Notes: generated by a model not told the origin, from the letters alone. A stretch of DNA of 64,000 nucleotides from UBA4729 sp039931245 (GCA_039931245.1 JBDTSH010000016.1:1-64000); one strand, 5' to 3'. Positions 8,076 to 16,949 are shown, counted from the stretch's first letter. Numbers and translations: made by a program.

Positions 8076-8166
8076 AAGTAGAAAGTCAGAATGTTATAGA
8101 GTTGATATCTGGTGAGCTAAAGATTCGATTCTATTCTCAGGCTTTTCAATAGTACAAAAAGGGAAA

Positions 8167-9630
8167 TTAGTAGACGTTGCCGGGTTTCGCTGGCTTGGGG
8201 GCTGTGGTTTCAGCGCGGTTAGTGAACCGATTGGGCCGCTTTTTAGTGCGGGTGATATCGGGCGCTGTGGCTGATCGCTCTGGCTTGGTTGGTGAATTAC
8301 CGTGTTTGTGGGCGATGTGCTTTTCGATAAACCAGAGCTGAATTGACGTGCCGGCATAACCGAAGGTATCGCGCAGTCGACGTTCGAGGAAACGGCGATA
8401 GCTCCAGTGAACGAACTTGGTCTGACTACCGTATATTTTGAAGGCTGGAGTGGGGTTATCGGTTTCCTGGACCATATAGTTGAGCTTAGGCATGCGACCT
8501 TTTAACCCAGCTGGCGGATGAGCGTCAACGGCTTCGCGTAGCCAGTTGTTGAGGGCGCTGGTGGCGATTTGTTTGTGGCGCTCGGTATCGATATCAATTG
8601 CTAAGTCAAACAGCTTGGTGACGTTCTGGCCGGTCACAGAACTAGTAAAAATCAGGGGGGCCCACGGAACGAAATCGTAGTTGTGGGCGATCTGTGGGGC
8701 CAAGTCGTCGCGCGTGAAAGCGTCTTTGTCTTCAACATCATCCCATTTGCTCACAACGAGGACTAGACCTTTGCCCGCATCTTTGACCATGCCTGCGATT
8801 TTTTGGTCGAGTTGAACATTTAATTCGTTGACGTCCATTAAAAGAAAACAGACGTCGGCGGATTCGATAGCATTCAAGGCGCGAATAACACTAAATCGTT
8901 CGATACCGACTTCAATCTTGCCATTGCGGCGAATGCCGGCGGTGTCCATGAACTCGACTTCGCGCCCTTGATAACGCACTACTGTACGGTTGATGTCGCG
9001 GGTGGTTCCGGCACGGTCAGCGACGATGGCCTGCTGCTTTTTGGCGAGAGTGTTAAAGAGCCGTGACTTGCCAACGTTTGGCCGGCCAAGAATGGCAATA
9101 CGGAGGCGGTTGTCATCCTCCAAGAGAGTGGCTTTGGGGATGAGCTTGATAAGGGTGCCGAGAAGTTGTTCAATTCCGGTGGCTTGAGTGGTGCTGGTAC
9201 GGATAATTGGCTTAATACCGAGTCGGTCAAATCCAGTGAGGTCGGCACCTTTGGCTTTGTCGACCTTATTGATTACTAGGAAAACAGGCTTTTTGCTTTT
9301 GAGGGCCATCTTGGCGACACGGCGGTCCTCAATGGTGATGGGAACATCAGCTTCGACCATGACCCAGATAACATCGGCGCTATCGGCCGCCTGAGTGATC
9401 TGCTCTTGGATGGTAAATTCAAAGTCGTCCGCCGGGTCTTTAATACCGGCGGTGTCGACGAGCCAAAAATGCTGGTCTTGGTATTCGGCTTTGGCGGCGA
9501 TGCTGTCGCGGGTGGTACCGGCTTCGCGGGCAACAATTGCTTCACGACGGTCGAGGATAGCATTGAATAAGCTAGATTTGCCGACATTGGCGCGGCCAAC
9601 AATTGCTACGATTGGTAATTTTTTAGCCAT
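8167..9630 (-). CDS. der: ribosome-assembly GTPase Der (EngA)
   Basis: Double GTPase needed for 50S assembly. The first G domain shows GRANVGKSS, the switch GTTRDS, DTAGI and NKVD. The second shows GRPNVGKSR, GTTRDI, DTAGI and SKWD. A KH-like domain follows (NNWLREAVDAHPP, then LNYMVQETDNPTPAFKIYGS). The C-terminus extends about 40 residues beyond the KH domain as a basic Thr/Pro/Lys-rich tail (KKRPNRFTNRAE...), probably disordered and possibly RNA-binding. At 487 residues it is slightly longer than usual. TATACT ends 8 nt before the ATG, though AAGAG could serve as a weak Shine-Dalgarno. Confidence 0.96.
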   Translation of the reverse strand: MAKKLPIVAIVGRANVGKSSLFNAILDRREAIVAREAGTTRDSIAAKAEYQDQHFWLVDTAGIKDPADDFEFTIQEQITQAADSADVIWVMVEADVPITIEDRRVAKMALKSKKPVFLVINKVDKAKGADLTGFDRLGIKPIIRTSTTQATGIEQLLGTLIKLIPKATLLEDDNRLRIAILGRPNVGKSRLFNTLAKKQQAIVADRAGTTRDINRTVVRYQGREVEFMDTAGIRRNGKIEVGIERFSVIRALNAIESADVCFLLMDVNELNVQLDQKIAGMVKDAGKGLVLVVSKWDDVEDKDAFTRDDLAPQIAHNYDFVPWAPLIFTSSVTGQNVTKLFDLAIDIDTERHKQIATSALNNWLREAVDAHPPAGLKGRMPKLNYMVQETDNPTPAFKIYGSQTKFVHWSYRRFLERRLRDTFGYAGTSIQLWFIEKHIAHKHGNSPTKPERSATAPDITRTKKRPNRFTNRAETTAPKPAKPGNVY

Positions 9631-9638
9631 AGACTCTT

Positions 9639-9644
9639 AGTATA
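9639..9644 (-). promoter_or_regulatory. -10 element (TATACT) 8 nt before der
   Basis: TATACT with 8 nt to the start codon; -35 is not obvious (TTGTCA at 15 nt spacing is the nearest). Confidence 0.5.
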
Positions 9645-9684
9645 ACAGATATGGGCCATTGACAAAAGGCCAAAAATATATGAA

Positions 9685-10347
9685 TTAAATAATTTTGAGC
9701 TTGCCTACGCCGAGCCCGTCGAGTCGATGGTCGCCAAAATGCGTGCGGTGTAGCTGTTTGACGTGGTATCCGAGACTGGCAAAAGTCCGGCGAATTTGGC
9801 GGTTGCGACCTTCATGCATGGTGATGCGCCACTGGGTGTCGTCGCCGTCGTGCAGGCGTTCGAGTTGAAGCTTGCTGACGCCGTCATCGAGCATAATGCC
9901 ATGTTCGCTAATCATTTGGCGATGAAGTGGAGCGAGTGGATTATTTAGGCCGATCTCGTAGATTTTGATTTTAGCATAGCGAGGGTGAGTTAGTTCGTTG
10001 GCTAGCTGCCCATCATTGGTCAATAAAAGTAATCCCGACGAATATTTGTCGAGACGACCGACTGGTTTGAGCTCGTGGTACTTAACGGGCAGTAGATCAT
10101 AAATTGTTTGACTTCCCTGTCCGTCGCGGCTGACGACGTAGCCTGATGGTTTGTGGTATAAAATAGTGATGGTCTCAAGTGGTGGAGCAATGGGGTGATT
10201 ATCGAGTGAGACAATGTCTAAATCGTTAATTTGAATGCCAGCTTTAGGGACTTCCCCGTTTACCCGGACACGACCCGCGGCGATTAGCTCGTCGGCGCCG
10301 CGTCGGCTATAACCGGTAGCGAGGGCGATGTATTTGTTGATGCGCAT
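9685..10347 (-). CDS. RsuA/RluB-family 16S/23S rRNA pseudouridine synthase
   Basis: Converts a specific rRNA uridine to pseudouridine. An N-terminal S4 RNA-binding domain (MRINKYIALATGYSRRGADELI...GRVRVNGE) is followed by the catalytic domain with the GRLDKYSSGLLLLTNDG motif, whose Asp is the nucleophile. Downstream are LTHPRYAKIKIYEI and the family EGRNRQIRRTFASLGYHVKQLHR block. RluB, RluE/F and RsuA share these motifs, so the target base cannot be fixed from sequence; RluB is the most likely in a minimal genome. TATACT lies 7 nt upstream of the ATG and there is no Shine-Dalgarno. Confidence 0.9.
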   Translation of the reverse strand: MRINKYIALATGYSRRGADELIAAGRVRVNGEVPKAGIQINDLDIVSLDNHPIAPPLETITILYHKPSGYVVSRDGQGSQTIYDLLPVKYHELKPVGRLDKYSSGLLLLTNDGQLANELTHPRYAKIKIYEIGLNNPLAPLHRQMISEHGIMLDDGVSKLQLERLHDGDDTQWRITMHEGRNRQIRRTFASLGYHVKQLHRTHFGDHRLDGLGVGKLKII

Positions 10348-10354
10348 AGTAGCT

Positions 10355-10360
10355 AGTATA
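10355..10360 (-). promoter_or_regulatory. -10 element (TATACT) 7 nt before rRNA pseudouridine synthase gene
   Basis: TATACT with 7 nt to the ATG; predicted leaderless start. Confidence 0.5.
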
Positions 10361-10427
10361 GGGTAGAAGATGTATAAAGGTATAAAATTGGCTGAAACCC
10401 GTCCTAACTTCTGGGCTTTTAACTTGA

Positions 10428-11792
10428 CTAGAGCGCAATGCTATTTGGGTCGATTACAGGTGGCTGACTCGAATTTGGGGCGGTCGGTACTACCGGCGTC
10501 GGTGTGATGATTGTGTCTGGGCGTGCTTCGTTGGCTGCTTCGCGGGCGAGGAGTGCGGTAAGATCGGGCTTGGCTGTGCTATTAAGGGGTGAAATCACTT
10601 TTTTGCGGGCCACTATGGCTTGGGCATTTGAGTCGGGGGCAGGTGCCTCGTGTTGTGGTGCAATGCCGTCAATGGGTATGCTGGGTTCATCGGGAGCCGG
10701 TAGCGGCGCCAGTCCGGGTGAGACGGTAATGGCGGGGGCACTCCCCGGTAGTGGTGCTTGAGACGGGGGGAGCGCCGGTTTTGGTTCGTTGGCCGCGGCA
10801 TTATCACTAAAGGTTGTGAGGGCGTCACTCAAGAGTTTATCATCAGCTACTACGTCCTCGTTGGTCGAAGGCTCGGGCGCAGGTATGTTGGCAGGATCAA
10901 CAATAGTTGGTGTTGCTTCGCCTGCAGCTAAACTATTCGGTGCTGCTGGAGGGGTAATCCCGATAGGGCCAGCTGGTAGGGCCGTGATTGTTTCGGAAGC
11001 TGGCATAGCTGGCATAGCTACGTTGTTGACGGGCGAAGCTTCGGTCGTGGCACCTTGGACGAAGTCCTCGATCTGAGCTTCAACGCTAGCTTCTTCTTCG
11101 GCTATCAGTTGGGCGGCCAAAGGCGCTGGCTGTAAACCTTCAGCGGCGGTGCCACTGACAACGGGCGGACTAATTGGGTCTACCGTTGAAGTTGTCTCTG
11201 GTGTTATTTGCGGAACAGCCGGTGCTGGAAGTGGAACTAAGGTTGCTTCTACTGGCAGAACGATTGGGGCCGGTGGTGCAGTGGACACTGGTAACGGGTC
11301 AACGGTGACAGGGTTACTAAGTGGAATTACTGGCGAAGGGGCTACTGCGGCGGGTGGTTGAACGGGGGCAACTTGCGGAGCGGGAGCTACGGGTTCGACA
11401 GCGACAGCAGGTGCGGGTTCGCCGTCTGTTGCCAGTAAGCCCTGGGCGACGGTTACGATATCCTCGAGAGTCACCTGAGATTTCACGAGGTAGCGATTGG
11501 CACCGAGGCGATCGGCGCGCTGCTGATCATCGCTTTGGCCAAGCGCGGTCAACATAATAATCTTGACGTCTTTGAGTCCGTCAGTATTACGTAGAATGTC
11601 GAGCATCTCAAAGCCACTTATTTTGGGCATCATGACGTCGGATATGATTAGGTCAGGCTTTTCACGCTTAGCGACCACTAAGGCCTCTTCGCCGTCATGA
11701 GCCGTGATTATGTCATAGCCCTCAGCTTGCAGCCGAGCCTCGTAGATCTCGCGTAGATTATTGTCATCTTCGACTAGCAGTATTTTTGCCAT
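10428..11792 (-). CDS. response regulator with long Pro/Ala-rich tail
   Basis: Residues 1-120 are a CheY-like receiver (KILLVEDDNN acidic pocket, LIISDVMMPKISG with the phospho-acceptor Asp, MLTA, then the Lys in RYLVKSQV). The remaining ~330 residues have no DNA-binding domain. They are almost wholly Pro/Ala/Val/Thr/Ser (for example APAPQVAPVQPPAAVAPSP), with a few charged segments (EEASVEAQIEDFVQ; STNEDVVADDKLLSD; IVARKKVISPLNSTAK) that could be short linear motifs. AGGGG is 9 nt before the ATG. It follows the histidine kinase gene by 44 nt, so the two form a two-component operon. The output is probably by protein-protein contact, and the tail looks disordered. Confidence 0.88.
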   Translation of the reverse strand: MAKILLVEDDNNLREIYEARLQAEGYDIITAHDGEEALVVAKREKPDLIISDVMMPKISGFEMLDILRNTDGLKDVKIIMLTALGQSDDQQRADRLGANRYLVKSQVTLEDIVTVAQGLLATDGEPAPAVAVEPVAPAPQVAPVQPPAAVAPSPVIPLSNPVTVDPLPVSTAPPAPIVLPVEATLVPLPAPAVPQITPETTSTVDPISPPVVSGTAAEGLQPAPLAAQLIAEEEASVEAQIEDFVQGATTEASPVNNVAMPAMPASETITALPAGPIGITPPAAPNSLAAGEATPTIVDPANIPAPEPSTNEDVVADDKLLSDALTTFSDNAAANEPKPALPPSQAPLPGSAPAITVSPGLAPLPAPDEPSIPIDGIAPQHEAPAPDSNAQAIVARKKVISPLNSTAKPDLTALLAREAANEARPDTIITPTPVVPTAPNSSQPPVIDPNSIAL

Positions 11793-11836
11793 GTCGGTTA
11801 CCCCTGTTATTTAGTTTATGCTTTGCGTTAATTGTA

Positions 11837-13093
11837 TCATGAACTCGCCAAAGAGTTAATTGGTTTGAGCTCGGTCGAATTAACCTCGACGGCTTGCTTT
11901 GTAGTGGCCTCCTCATTGGTCAGGCGCGGAAAATTAATGAAGAAGCTACTACCCTCGCCTAACGTGCTTTCCACCCAAATTCGGCCACCATAAAGTTCGA
12001 CAATTTTTCGGCAGATGAATAATCCCAAACCTGTGCCTCCAATGGTCCGGGTAGCTGAATTGTCGACGCGATAAAATTTTTGGAACAGGTGTGGTAGGTC
12101 TTCGGGGGGGATGCCCGGACCTGTGTCGCGGACGAAAAACTGAATCACTTGAGCATCACCGGATAAGCCGATCGATACTTTGCCTTCGGGCGTGTATTTG
12201 ACGGCATTATCAAATAGGTTGGTTACAACTTCGCGCAAACGATCGGCGTCGACGAAGGCATAATAAAGGGGTTTAATAATTCGATTGCCACCTACTTCAT
12301 GGCTGGCATCGATTACTTTGTTGGAACCGACGGCAAACTCGGAGAATAAACCCTTTCTTTCGGCTCCAAACTTGAGGTCACTACTTAGTTGTTCCAAAAA
12401 GGCTCCCATTTCCACGACGACTGGGTGGCTACTGAGGCGGCCATCTTCGGCTTTGGCGCTGGTTAGTAAATCCTGAAATAGCTGTCCCAAATGTTGAGTC
12501 GAGCTATGGGCTTTTTCGAGGTAATCACGGGCGCGGTTATCAATAGTTGTAACTTTGGGGTTAAGGGACAGAGCTAGGTAGCCTTCAATCGCGGCGACGG
12601 GCGTGCGCATTTCGTGGCTAGCGGTGCTAATAAAGTCTGCTCGTCGCTGCTCGTCGGCGCGCTGCTCGGCGATATCCCGAAATACTATTACGGCGGCGGT
12701 GACTTCGTGGGCGTCGTTCATAAGCGGCGAAATGTCGAGGCCAAGGGGAAGTTGTTTTTCTGAGCGAGTCACCAGGATTGTGCTGTTGTCGCGGCTGGAT
12801 AGCCCGGTCTGAAATATTTGCCGTAGGGGGTTTCGGCCATCCTCAAGTGCTAAGTTTTTGGTATCGACTAGTCGCAAGACGGCAGTAGCATTCAACCCTG
12901 TCGCCTCCTCACTGCTCCAACCAGTAATATTGGCCGCACCGGGGTTAAAGAGTTGAATTACTCCTTGGGAATCAAGCAGCACTACCCCGTCTTCGATGGC
13001 ATTGACAATTAGCTCAAACTTTTGCTTTTCATCACGCAAATTCGCGGCCAGCTTGCTAGTGCTACCCTTCGCGTGTTTGTTAAATAGACCCAT
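11837..13093 (-). CDS. cytoplasmic PAS-domain sensor histidine kinase
   Basis: Kinase of the adjacent response regulator. It has no membrane span. A PAS domain (~27-145: FELIVNAIEDGVVLLDSQGVIQLFNPG... to VIVFRDIAEQR) is followed by HisKA with the phospho-His in FISTASHEMRTPVAAIEGYL, then a HATPase_c domain with N (NLFDNAVKYTP), G1 (DTGPGIP), F (LFQKFYRVD) and G2 (GGTGLGLFICRKI) boxes. The C-terminus is a short Thr/Glu-rich tail. The ATG at 13093 has AAGGG about 11 nt upstream. The signal is presumably intracellular; its nature cannot be read from the sequence. Confidence 0.92.
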   Translation of the reverse strand: MGLFNKHAKGSTSKLAANLRDEKQKFELIVNAIEDGVVLLDSQGVIQLFNPGAANITGWSSEEATGLNATAVLRLVDTKNLALEDGRNPLRQIFQTGLSSRDNSTILVTRSEKQLPLGLDISPLMNDAHEVTAAVIVFRDIAEQRADEQRRADFISTASHEMRTPVAAIEGYLALSLNPKVTTIDNRARDYLEKAHSSTQHLGQLFQDLLTSAKAEDGRLSSHPVVVEMGAFLEQLSSDLKFGAERKGLFSEFAVGSNKVIDASHEVGGNRIIKPLYYAFVDADRLREVVTNLFDNAVKYTPEGKVSIGLSGDAQVIQFFVRDTGPGIPPEDLPHLFQKFYRVDNSATRTIGGTGLGLFICRKIVELYGGRIWVESTLGEGSSFFINFPRLTNEEATTKQAVEVNSTELKPINSLASS

Positions 13094-13151
13094 TAGAAAA
13101 CTGCCCTTACGGTAATAACTACTGGGCCCAAATTAACTAATGATACTATCT

Positions 13152-13222
13152 GTTGCATAAACGTATTCTCATTATCGCTGTTAGGCTAGTTTTATGCAAC
13201 GGGCTTATGCTCTAAATGCCCG
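13152..13222. repeat. inverted repeat and hairpin between malic enzyme and kinase genes
   Basis: GTTGCATAAAC (13152-13162) is inverted at 13189-13200 (GTTTTATGCAAC, one extra T), followed at once by CGGGC/GCCCG (13200-13222). It lies between two co-directional minus-strand genes and may be a processing or regulatory structure ahead of the kinase operon. Confidence 0.4.
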
Positions 13223-13306
13223 TATAGCATCATCTAACTGTCCGCCTGCCACGTGGTTTCAATGAAGCTAGGGAGGTTCAACTTCCTATTGCCTAAGGAG
13301 AATAAG

Positions 13307-14440
13307 TTAGACTATTACTTTGGCTATGGATGAGACAAGTCGAGGATCCATGACACTGGGGATGATCTTCTCACGTGACGGGTTGTCGACCAAACCGGCT
13401 AGGACTTTGGCAGCAGCAATTTTGTGCGTATCGGTGATTTGCTGGACCTGATGGTCGAGGGCACCACGGAAAATACCGGGGAATGCTAGGGCGTTATTGA
13501 CCTGGTTGGGGTAATCGCTGCGGCCGGTCGCTATCACGGCGACGCCGGCTCTATGCGCGTCCTCGGGCATGATTTCGGGGTTGGGGTTGGCCAGTGCAAA
13601 CACTATTGGGTCGGGGTTCATCAATTTGATGAGGTTCTCTGTGAGCAACCCGGGTTTTGACACCCCAATAAAAACATCGGCGTTTTTGAGAGCGTCGGCC
13701 AGCGTCCCGGATACGTTATTGGGATTGGTAAACTCAAGTAGTTTAGTTTTTTGGGGGTTGAGGTCACTGCGTCCAGTGCTGACGATCCCTTTGCTGTCGA
13801 TAGCTAATATTTCAGGGTGGGCATATTCGTTGAGCAGCTTCATAATGGCCGTGCCGGCGGCGCCAGCACCGACGCAAACGATCTTGCAACTTTTGAGATC
13901 GCGCTTGGTGATTTTAGTAGCGTTGATGAGTCCGGCTAGGGTCACAATGGCGGTACCATGCTGGTCATCATGCATAACGGGGATGGTTAACTCAGCTTTA
14001 AGGCGTTCTTCGACTTCAAAACAAATTGGCGCAGCGATATCCTCAAGGTTGATGCCACCGAAGCTCGGTGCTAAGGCTTTTACGGTAGCGACTATCTCAT
14101 CGGCGGTGTGAACGTTTAGCACTAGGGGGACAGCATCGATATCCGCAAAATGCTTAAATAGCATGCATTTACCTTCCATCACCGGCAACGCGCCATATGG
14201 GCCAATATTACCGAGCCCCAAAACGGCCGTGCCATCGCTAATGACGGCGACGCTATTATTGAGCCAAGTGTAGTCACGTGCTTCGTCGGGGTGTTCGGCG
14301 ACATAGCTACTGACTGCCGCGACGCCCGGGGTATAGTAAATGCTTAGTTTTTCGGCGCTATCGAGAGGGTCTTTCAGTGATACGCTTATTTTGCCTTTGA
14401 GTTCTTTGTGTTTTCTGAGGGCTTCTTCGTTGTAATTCAT
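13307..14440 (-). CDS. NAD(P)-dependent malic enzyme
   Basis: Oxidatively decarboxylates malate to pyruvate with reduction of NAD(P). The short bacterial form (377 aa) has IYYTPGVAAVSSYVAEHP with the catalytic Tyr, SDGTAVLGLGNIGPYGALPVMEGK, a metal-site segment FGGINLEDIAAPICFEVEERL, PVMHDDQHGTAIV and the Rossmann motif VGAGAAGTA. Such enzymes feed pyruvate and NAD(P)H in genomes lacking a TCA cycle; here it pairs logically with the oxidative pentose-phosphate genes at 43-46 kb. TATACT ends 7 nt before the ATG and no Shine-Dalgarno is present. Cofactor preference cannot be decided by eye. Confidence 0.93.
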   Translation of the reverse strand: MNYNEEALRKHKELKGKISVSLKDPLDSAEKLSIYYTPGVAAVSSYVAEHPDEARDYTWLNNSVAVISDGTAVLGLGNIGPYGALPVMEGKCMLFKHFADIDAVPLVLNVHTADEIVATVKALAPSFGGINLEDIAAPICFEVEERLKAELTIPVMHDDQHGTAIVTLAGLINATKITKRDLKSCKIVCVGAGAAGTAIMKLLNEYAHPEILAIDSKGIVSTGRSDLNPQKTKLLEFTNPNNVSGTLADALKNADVFIGVSKPGLLTENLIKLMNPDPIVFALANPNPEIMPEDAHRAGVAVIATGRSDYPNQVNNALAFPGIFRGALDHQVQQITDTHKIAAAKVLAGLVDNPSREKIIPSVMDPRLVSSIAKVIV

Positions 14441-14447
14441 TGGGATA

Positions 14448-14453
14448 AGTATA
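14448..14453 (-). promoter_or_regulatory. -10 element (TATACT) 7 nt before malic enzyme gene
   Basis: TATACT with 7 nt to the ATG, no Shine-Dalgarno; predicted leaderless mRNA. Confidence 0.5.
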
Positions 14454-14786
14454 GTCCATCGTGCAAGGTTAGACCGTAAAAGCTAGCAAAGGATGCAGCA
14501 CTATCTGGAATTGGGTGGACTAAGCCGATGTTTTCCAAGTCCTGCAGAGAGCTTGTCCTCCCCGCTTTATCAAGCAAAGTATTTATTGTTTGATCTCTCG
14601 TCTACGCTCCGGTACGGTATCGGGCGAATAGCCAGGTTTATAGTTATGGGCGGAAAGACCCAATGGCCGCCCAATTCTAAGTCGTTGTCAGGACGTTTAA
14701 CGATTAAAACTTTTTAGGATCGTCGCCGTTTTTAATATTGGCAACAACTACATGTTTAATATATGTTGGTTAAGTCGGTCGCTATA
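14454..14786. other. intergenic, nothing recognised
   Basis: About 330 bp between the malic enzyme start and the end of the next minus-strand gene. One 74-codon plus-strand frame (14493-14717) has no protein-like features. No strong hairpin seen. Confidence 0.4.
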
Positions 14787-15287
14787 CTATAACGGAGTTG
14801 CCAGGTTCGAAAGTAAATGCAAAACGTCGAGCCCTGTGACTGGCTGATCGGGCTTGCTCGTAAACTTTATCATGGCAGTCGCATTGGTTGTATCGCGGAT
14901 GAAATCTACGACAAATTGTAATTCGTCCTCCGATACGACTTGCTCAGTTGGATTATAAGTATGACGTTTAAGTGCGCTTCCACCAAGATTTTTTGCAACG
15001 TCGACAATGGACAAAAACCTTTCAGGATGTTCATTGAAACCTATAGTCACTCTACCGTCTGCTGTGGCCCGATAATTCACATAGGCTATTACCTGGCCAT
15101 TCTTTATGAAATCGACAACGAGCGGGTTTGCGGATCGCGCGTACACACCAATGGGCTCATTTCCAAGTAGGACGGTTCGGCCGACTCCCAAGAATTGTCG
15201 ATCAGGAACTTCTTCTCTAGCGATAGCTTCATGGGCTATCAAATCAGTTTTCAGGTTTTCGAATTGTGTTCGTCCCTCACTATTCAT
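14787..15287 (-). CDS. hypothetical protein, paralogue of 16247-16771
   Basis: A 166-residue soluble protein of unknown function. It shares a full-length block pattern with the gene at 16247-16771: F(E/D)xL...L.AHE, DRQ(F/V)(L/I)GVGR(T/A)VLL, (I/V)GVYARSA(N/S)P, VDFI, a beta-rich middle (YRATADGRVTIGFNEHP), a late helix (SEDELQFVVDFIRD), then ATAMIKFTSKPDQPVTGLDVLHLL. No catalytic signature or signal peptide. The two copies flank a TetR-family gene, so they may belong to one locus. No clear Shine-Dalgarno at 15287. Confidence 0.7.
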   Translation of the reverse strand: MNSEGRTQFENLKTDLIAHEAIAREEVPDRQFLGVGRTVLLGNEPIGVYARSANPLVVDFIKNGQVIAYVNYRATADGRVTIGFNEHPERFLSIVDVAKNLGGSALKRHTYNPTEQVVSEDELQFVVDFIRDTTNATAMIKFTSKPDQPVTGLDVLHLLSNLATPL

Positions 15288-15360
15288 ATTTTATTCATAA
15301 ACCCGATTAGATTAAAATTTAGTTTTCTTTGTATGATGCCGCCGCGGTAGTATCTTAGAT

Positions 15361-15957
15361 TCATTTTGCCAACGTTCCATTAAGGAGTAATGAGGGCACG
15401 TTTGCGATGGTTTGATTTGTGACGGTGTTGATTCGGATGAGGCACGCTAGCGCTAGGCTATCAATCGTAAAATCGGCTAGCTGTGACGAGTCGACGTCGG
15501 TTCGAAATACCCGGTGCTCTTGACCAGTTTTAAAAGCTCGATTCACTTCGGCATGAAAATTCGGCAGCAGCTCAGAGTAAGACGCTCCGGTCAATGCTCG
15601 GTTCTCAACTGGTGCTTGAGTAATACCCGGCAGATCAAGTGTGACGTTTTCGAAGAGGATAAGTCGGCCTAATGCCTGTAGGTATGGCGTATAGGCGACC
15701 CCCTTATCTTGGGATGATTTTTCGGCAACTGCCTTGTTCAATTCGGAGTCCAAGACGTCAATCGCCCACTCATTTTTTGACTTATAAATCTTGTAGAACG
15801 TCGTAGTACTCCTGTTTGCCCGCCGAAAGACATCTTCCACACGAATCCCTGAATACTCAGACTCTTCGAATAAACTAGTCGCTGCCTCCAGAAATGCACT
15901 GCGATATTTTTCGCTCTGTTCAATTTCACTTCTTTGATTATTCGTCATCTCCGCCAT
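15361..15957 (-). CDS. TetR-family transcription regulator
   Basis: A 198-residue protein with an N-terminal TetR helix-turn-helix (FLEAATSLFEESEYSGIRVEDVFRRANRSTTTFYKIYKSKNEW; the T-x-F-Y-x-x-Y/F recognition helix pattern is clear) and an all-helical ligand/dimerisation domain. It lies 73 nt from the start of one member and about 290 bp from the other member of a duplicated gene pair, so those genes are likely candidates for its control, by inference. TATAGT lies 9 nt before the ATG. No palindromic operator was evident. Confidence 0.85.
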   Translation of the reverse strand: MAEMTNNQRSEIEQSEKYRSAFLEAATSLFEESEYSGIRVEDVFRRANRSTTTFYKIYKSKNEWAIDVLDSELNKAVAEKSSQDKGVAYTPYLQALGRLILFENVTLDLPGITQAPVENRALTGASYSELLPNFHAEVNRAFKTGQEHRVFRTDVDSSQLADFTIDSLALACLIRINTVTNQTIANVPSLLLNGTLAK

Positions 15958-16083
15958 AGAGGATGGACTATACCACCTTCTGGCTGATTAGTCAGTTAGG
16001 TTTTACACCAAAATAATTGGAAGTAGCTCTTGCCGAAGAAATAATATGCACAGACAGTTTTAATGCAATGGTAAAATAAGCTC

Positions 16084-16149
16084 ATGAGTAAAACTGCTAT
16101 CGTTATAATCACTGTGGCATTTCTAATCGTTCTGACACTAGTTACGTAA
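16084..16149 (+). CDS. possible 21-aa hydrophobic microprotein
   Basis: ATG 16084 to TAA 16147 encodes MSKTAIVIITVAFLIVLTLVT, a clean single membrane span. The same frame reopens with an ATG at 16153 and runs 30 codons (MKVAVMHLLTPMDRQ...) to a TAA at 16243-16245, so it may be one ~53-codon gene interrupted by a TAA. No strong Shine-Dalgarno. Chance cannot be excluded. Confidence 0.3.
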   Translation: MSKTAIVIITVAFLIVLTLVT

Positions 16150-16246
16150 CTTATGAAAGTGGCCGTTATGCATCTATTGACTCCAATGGATAGACAGAAG
16201 CGTAATGGGTTCGATATAGTTACTGCAGATAGTGCTCGCCGCTAAT

Positions 16247-16771
16247 CTAAGGGTAAATTGTCAAGTTTACAGGCAAATGTGAAACAACTAGTCCGGTAAC
16301 CGATTGACCCGGTTCACTGTTAAAGCTAAACATGGCAGTCGAATTGTCTTGATGGCGCACAAAACGCTCCAAAAAGTTTAGTTCAGCGTCGGAGACAAGT
16401 TGCTCCAGTCCGGACTCAACGACATCATAGGGATCACGATCTAGTTTGATGCCGTACAGTTTTCTTGCTACGGCGGCTATTGATAGACCGGGCGTTTCGT
16501 TATAGCCGACGGTAATTTCGCCGTCGTTTGTCGTGCGGTAGCTTGCCATAGCGACGGTACGATTATCACTGATAAAATCAATATGTAGCTGTTGCGGGCT
16601 TGCGGATCGTGCATAGACCCCAACAGACTTCTTCTCGAGCAAAACACTTAGTAAAACAGCCCTTCCTACGCCTATCACTTGACGATCAAATGCGCCGTCC
16701 CTGATTCTAAATTCATGCGCTGCCAATTCGGCACCGAGTCTGTCAAATCGCTCATGGACACTACTACTCAT
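16247..16771 (-). CDS. hypothetical protein, paralogue of 14787-15287
   Basis: A 174-residue soluble protein of unknown function and second member of the pair around the TetR gene. Shared blocks are FDRLGAELAAHE, DRQVIGVGRAVLL, SVGVYARSASP, HIDFISDNRTVAMASYRT, DGEITVGYNETPG, DAELNFLERFVRHQDNSTAMFSFNSEPGQSVTGL. This copy has a short insertion (VLLEKKSV) after VGRAVLL. The consistent spacing across the whole length points to a single globular domain conserved after duplication. A TATCGT hexamer ends 7 nt before the ATG. No signal peptide. Confidence 0.7.
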   Translation of the reverse strand: MSSSVHERFDRLGAELAAHEFRIRDGAFDRQVIGVGRAVLLSVLLEKKSVGVYARSASPQQLHIDFISDNRTVAMASYRTTNDGEITVGYNETPGLSIAAVARKLYGIKLDRDPYDVVESGLEQLVSDAELNFLERFVRHQDNSTAMFSFNSEPGQSVTGLVVSHLPVNLTIYP

Positions 16772-16912
16772 ATACTATACGATAACATAAACAGCCTACT
16801 AAATCAAAAAAATGAGGACCCTCAGCAATCACATTGCCCTAAACTGGTGTTAAAGTGCATTAGCAAAACCATGCCACATAACGCGTTGACCAATTCTAGA
16901 CAGATCTCTACA

Positions 16913-16948
16913 AGTAAAAAGCCCAGACACAAAGCCTGAGCTTTTTAC
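16913..16948 (-). terminator. terminator after tRNA-Glu
   Basis: On the minus strand AAAAAGCTCAGGC, loop TTTGT, GTCTGGGCTTTTT, with a U-rich 3' side, immediately after the tRNA CCA. Confidence 0.7.
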
Positions 16949-16949
16949 T

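Noticed and set aside
14493..14717. 74-codon plus-strand frame beyond the malic enzyme start
   Set aside because: No protein-like composition, no ribosome site and no family resemblance.
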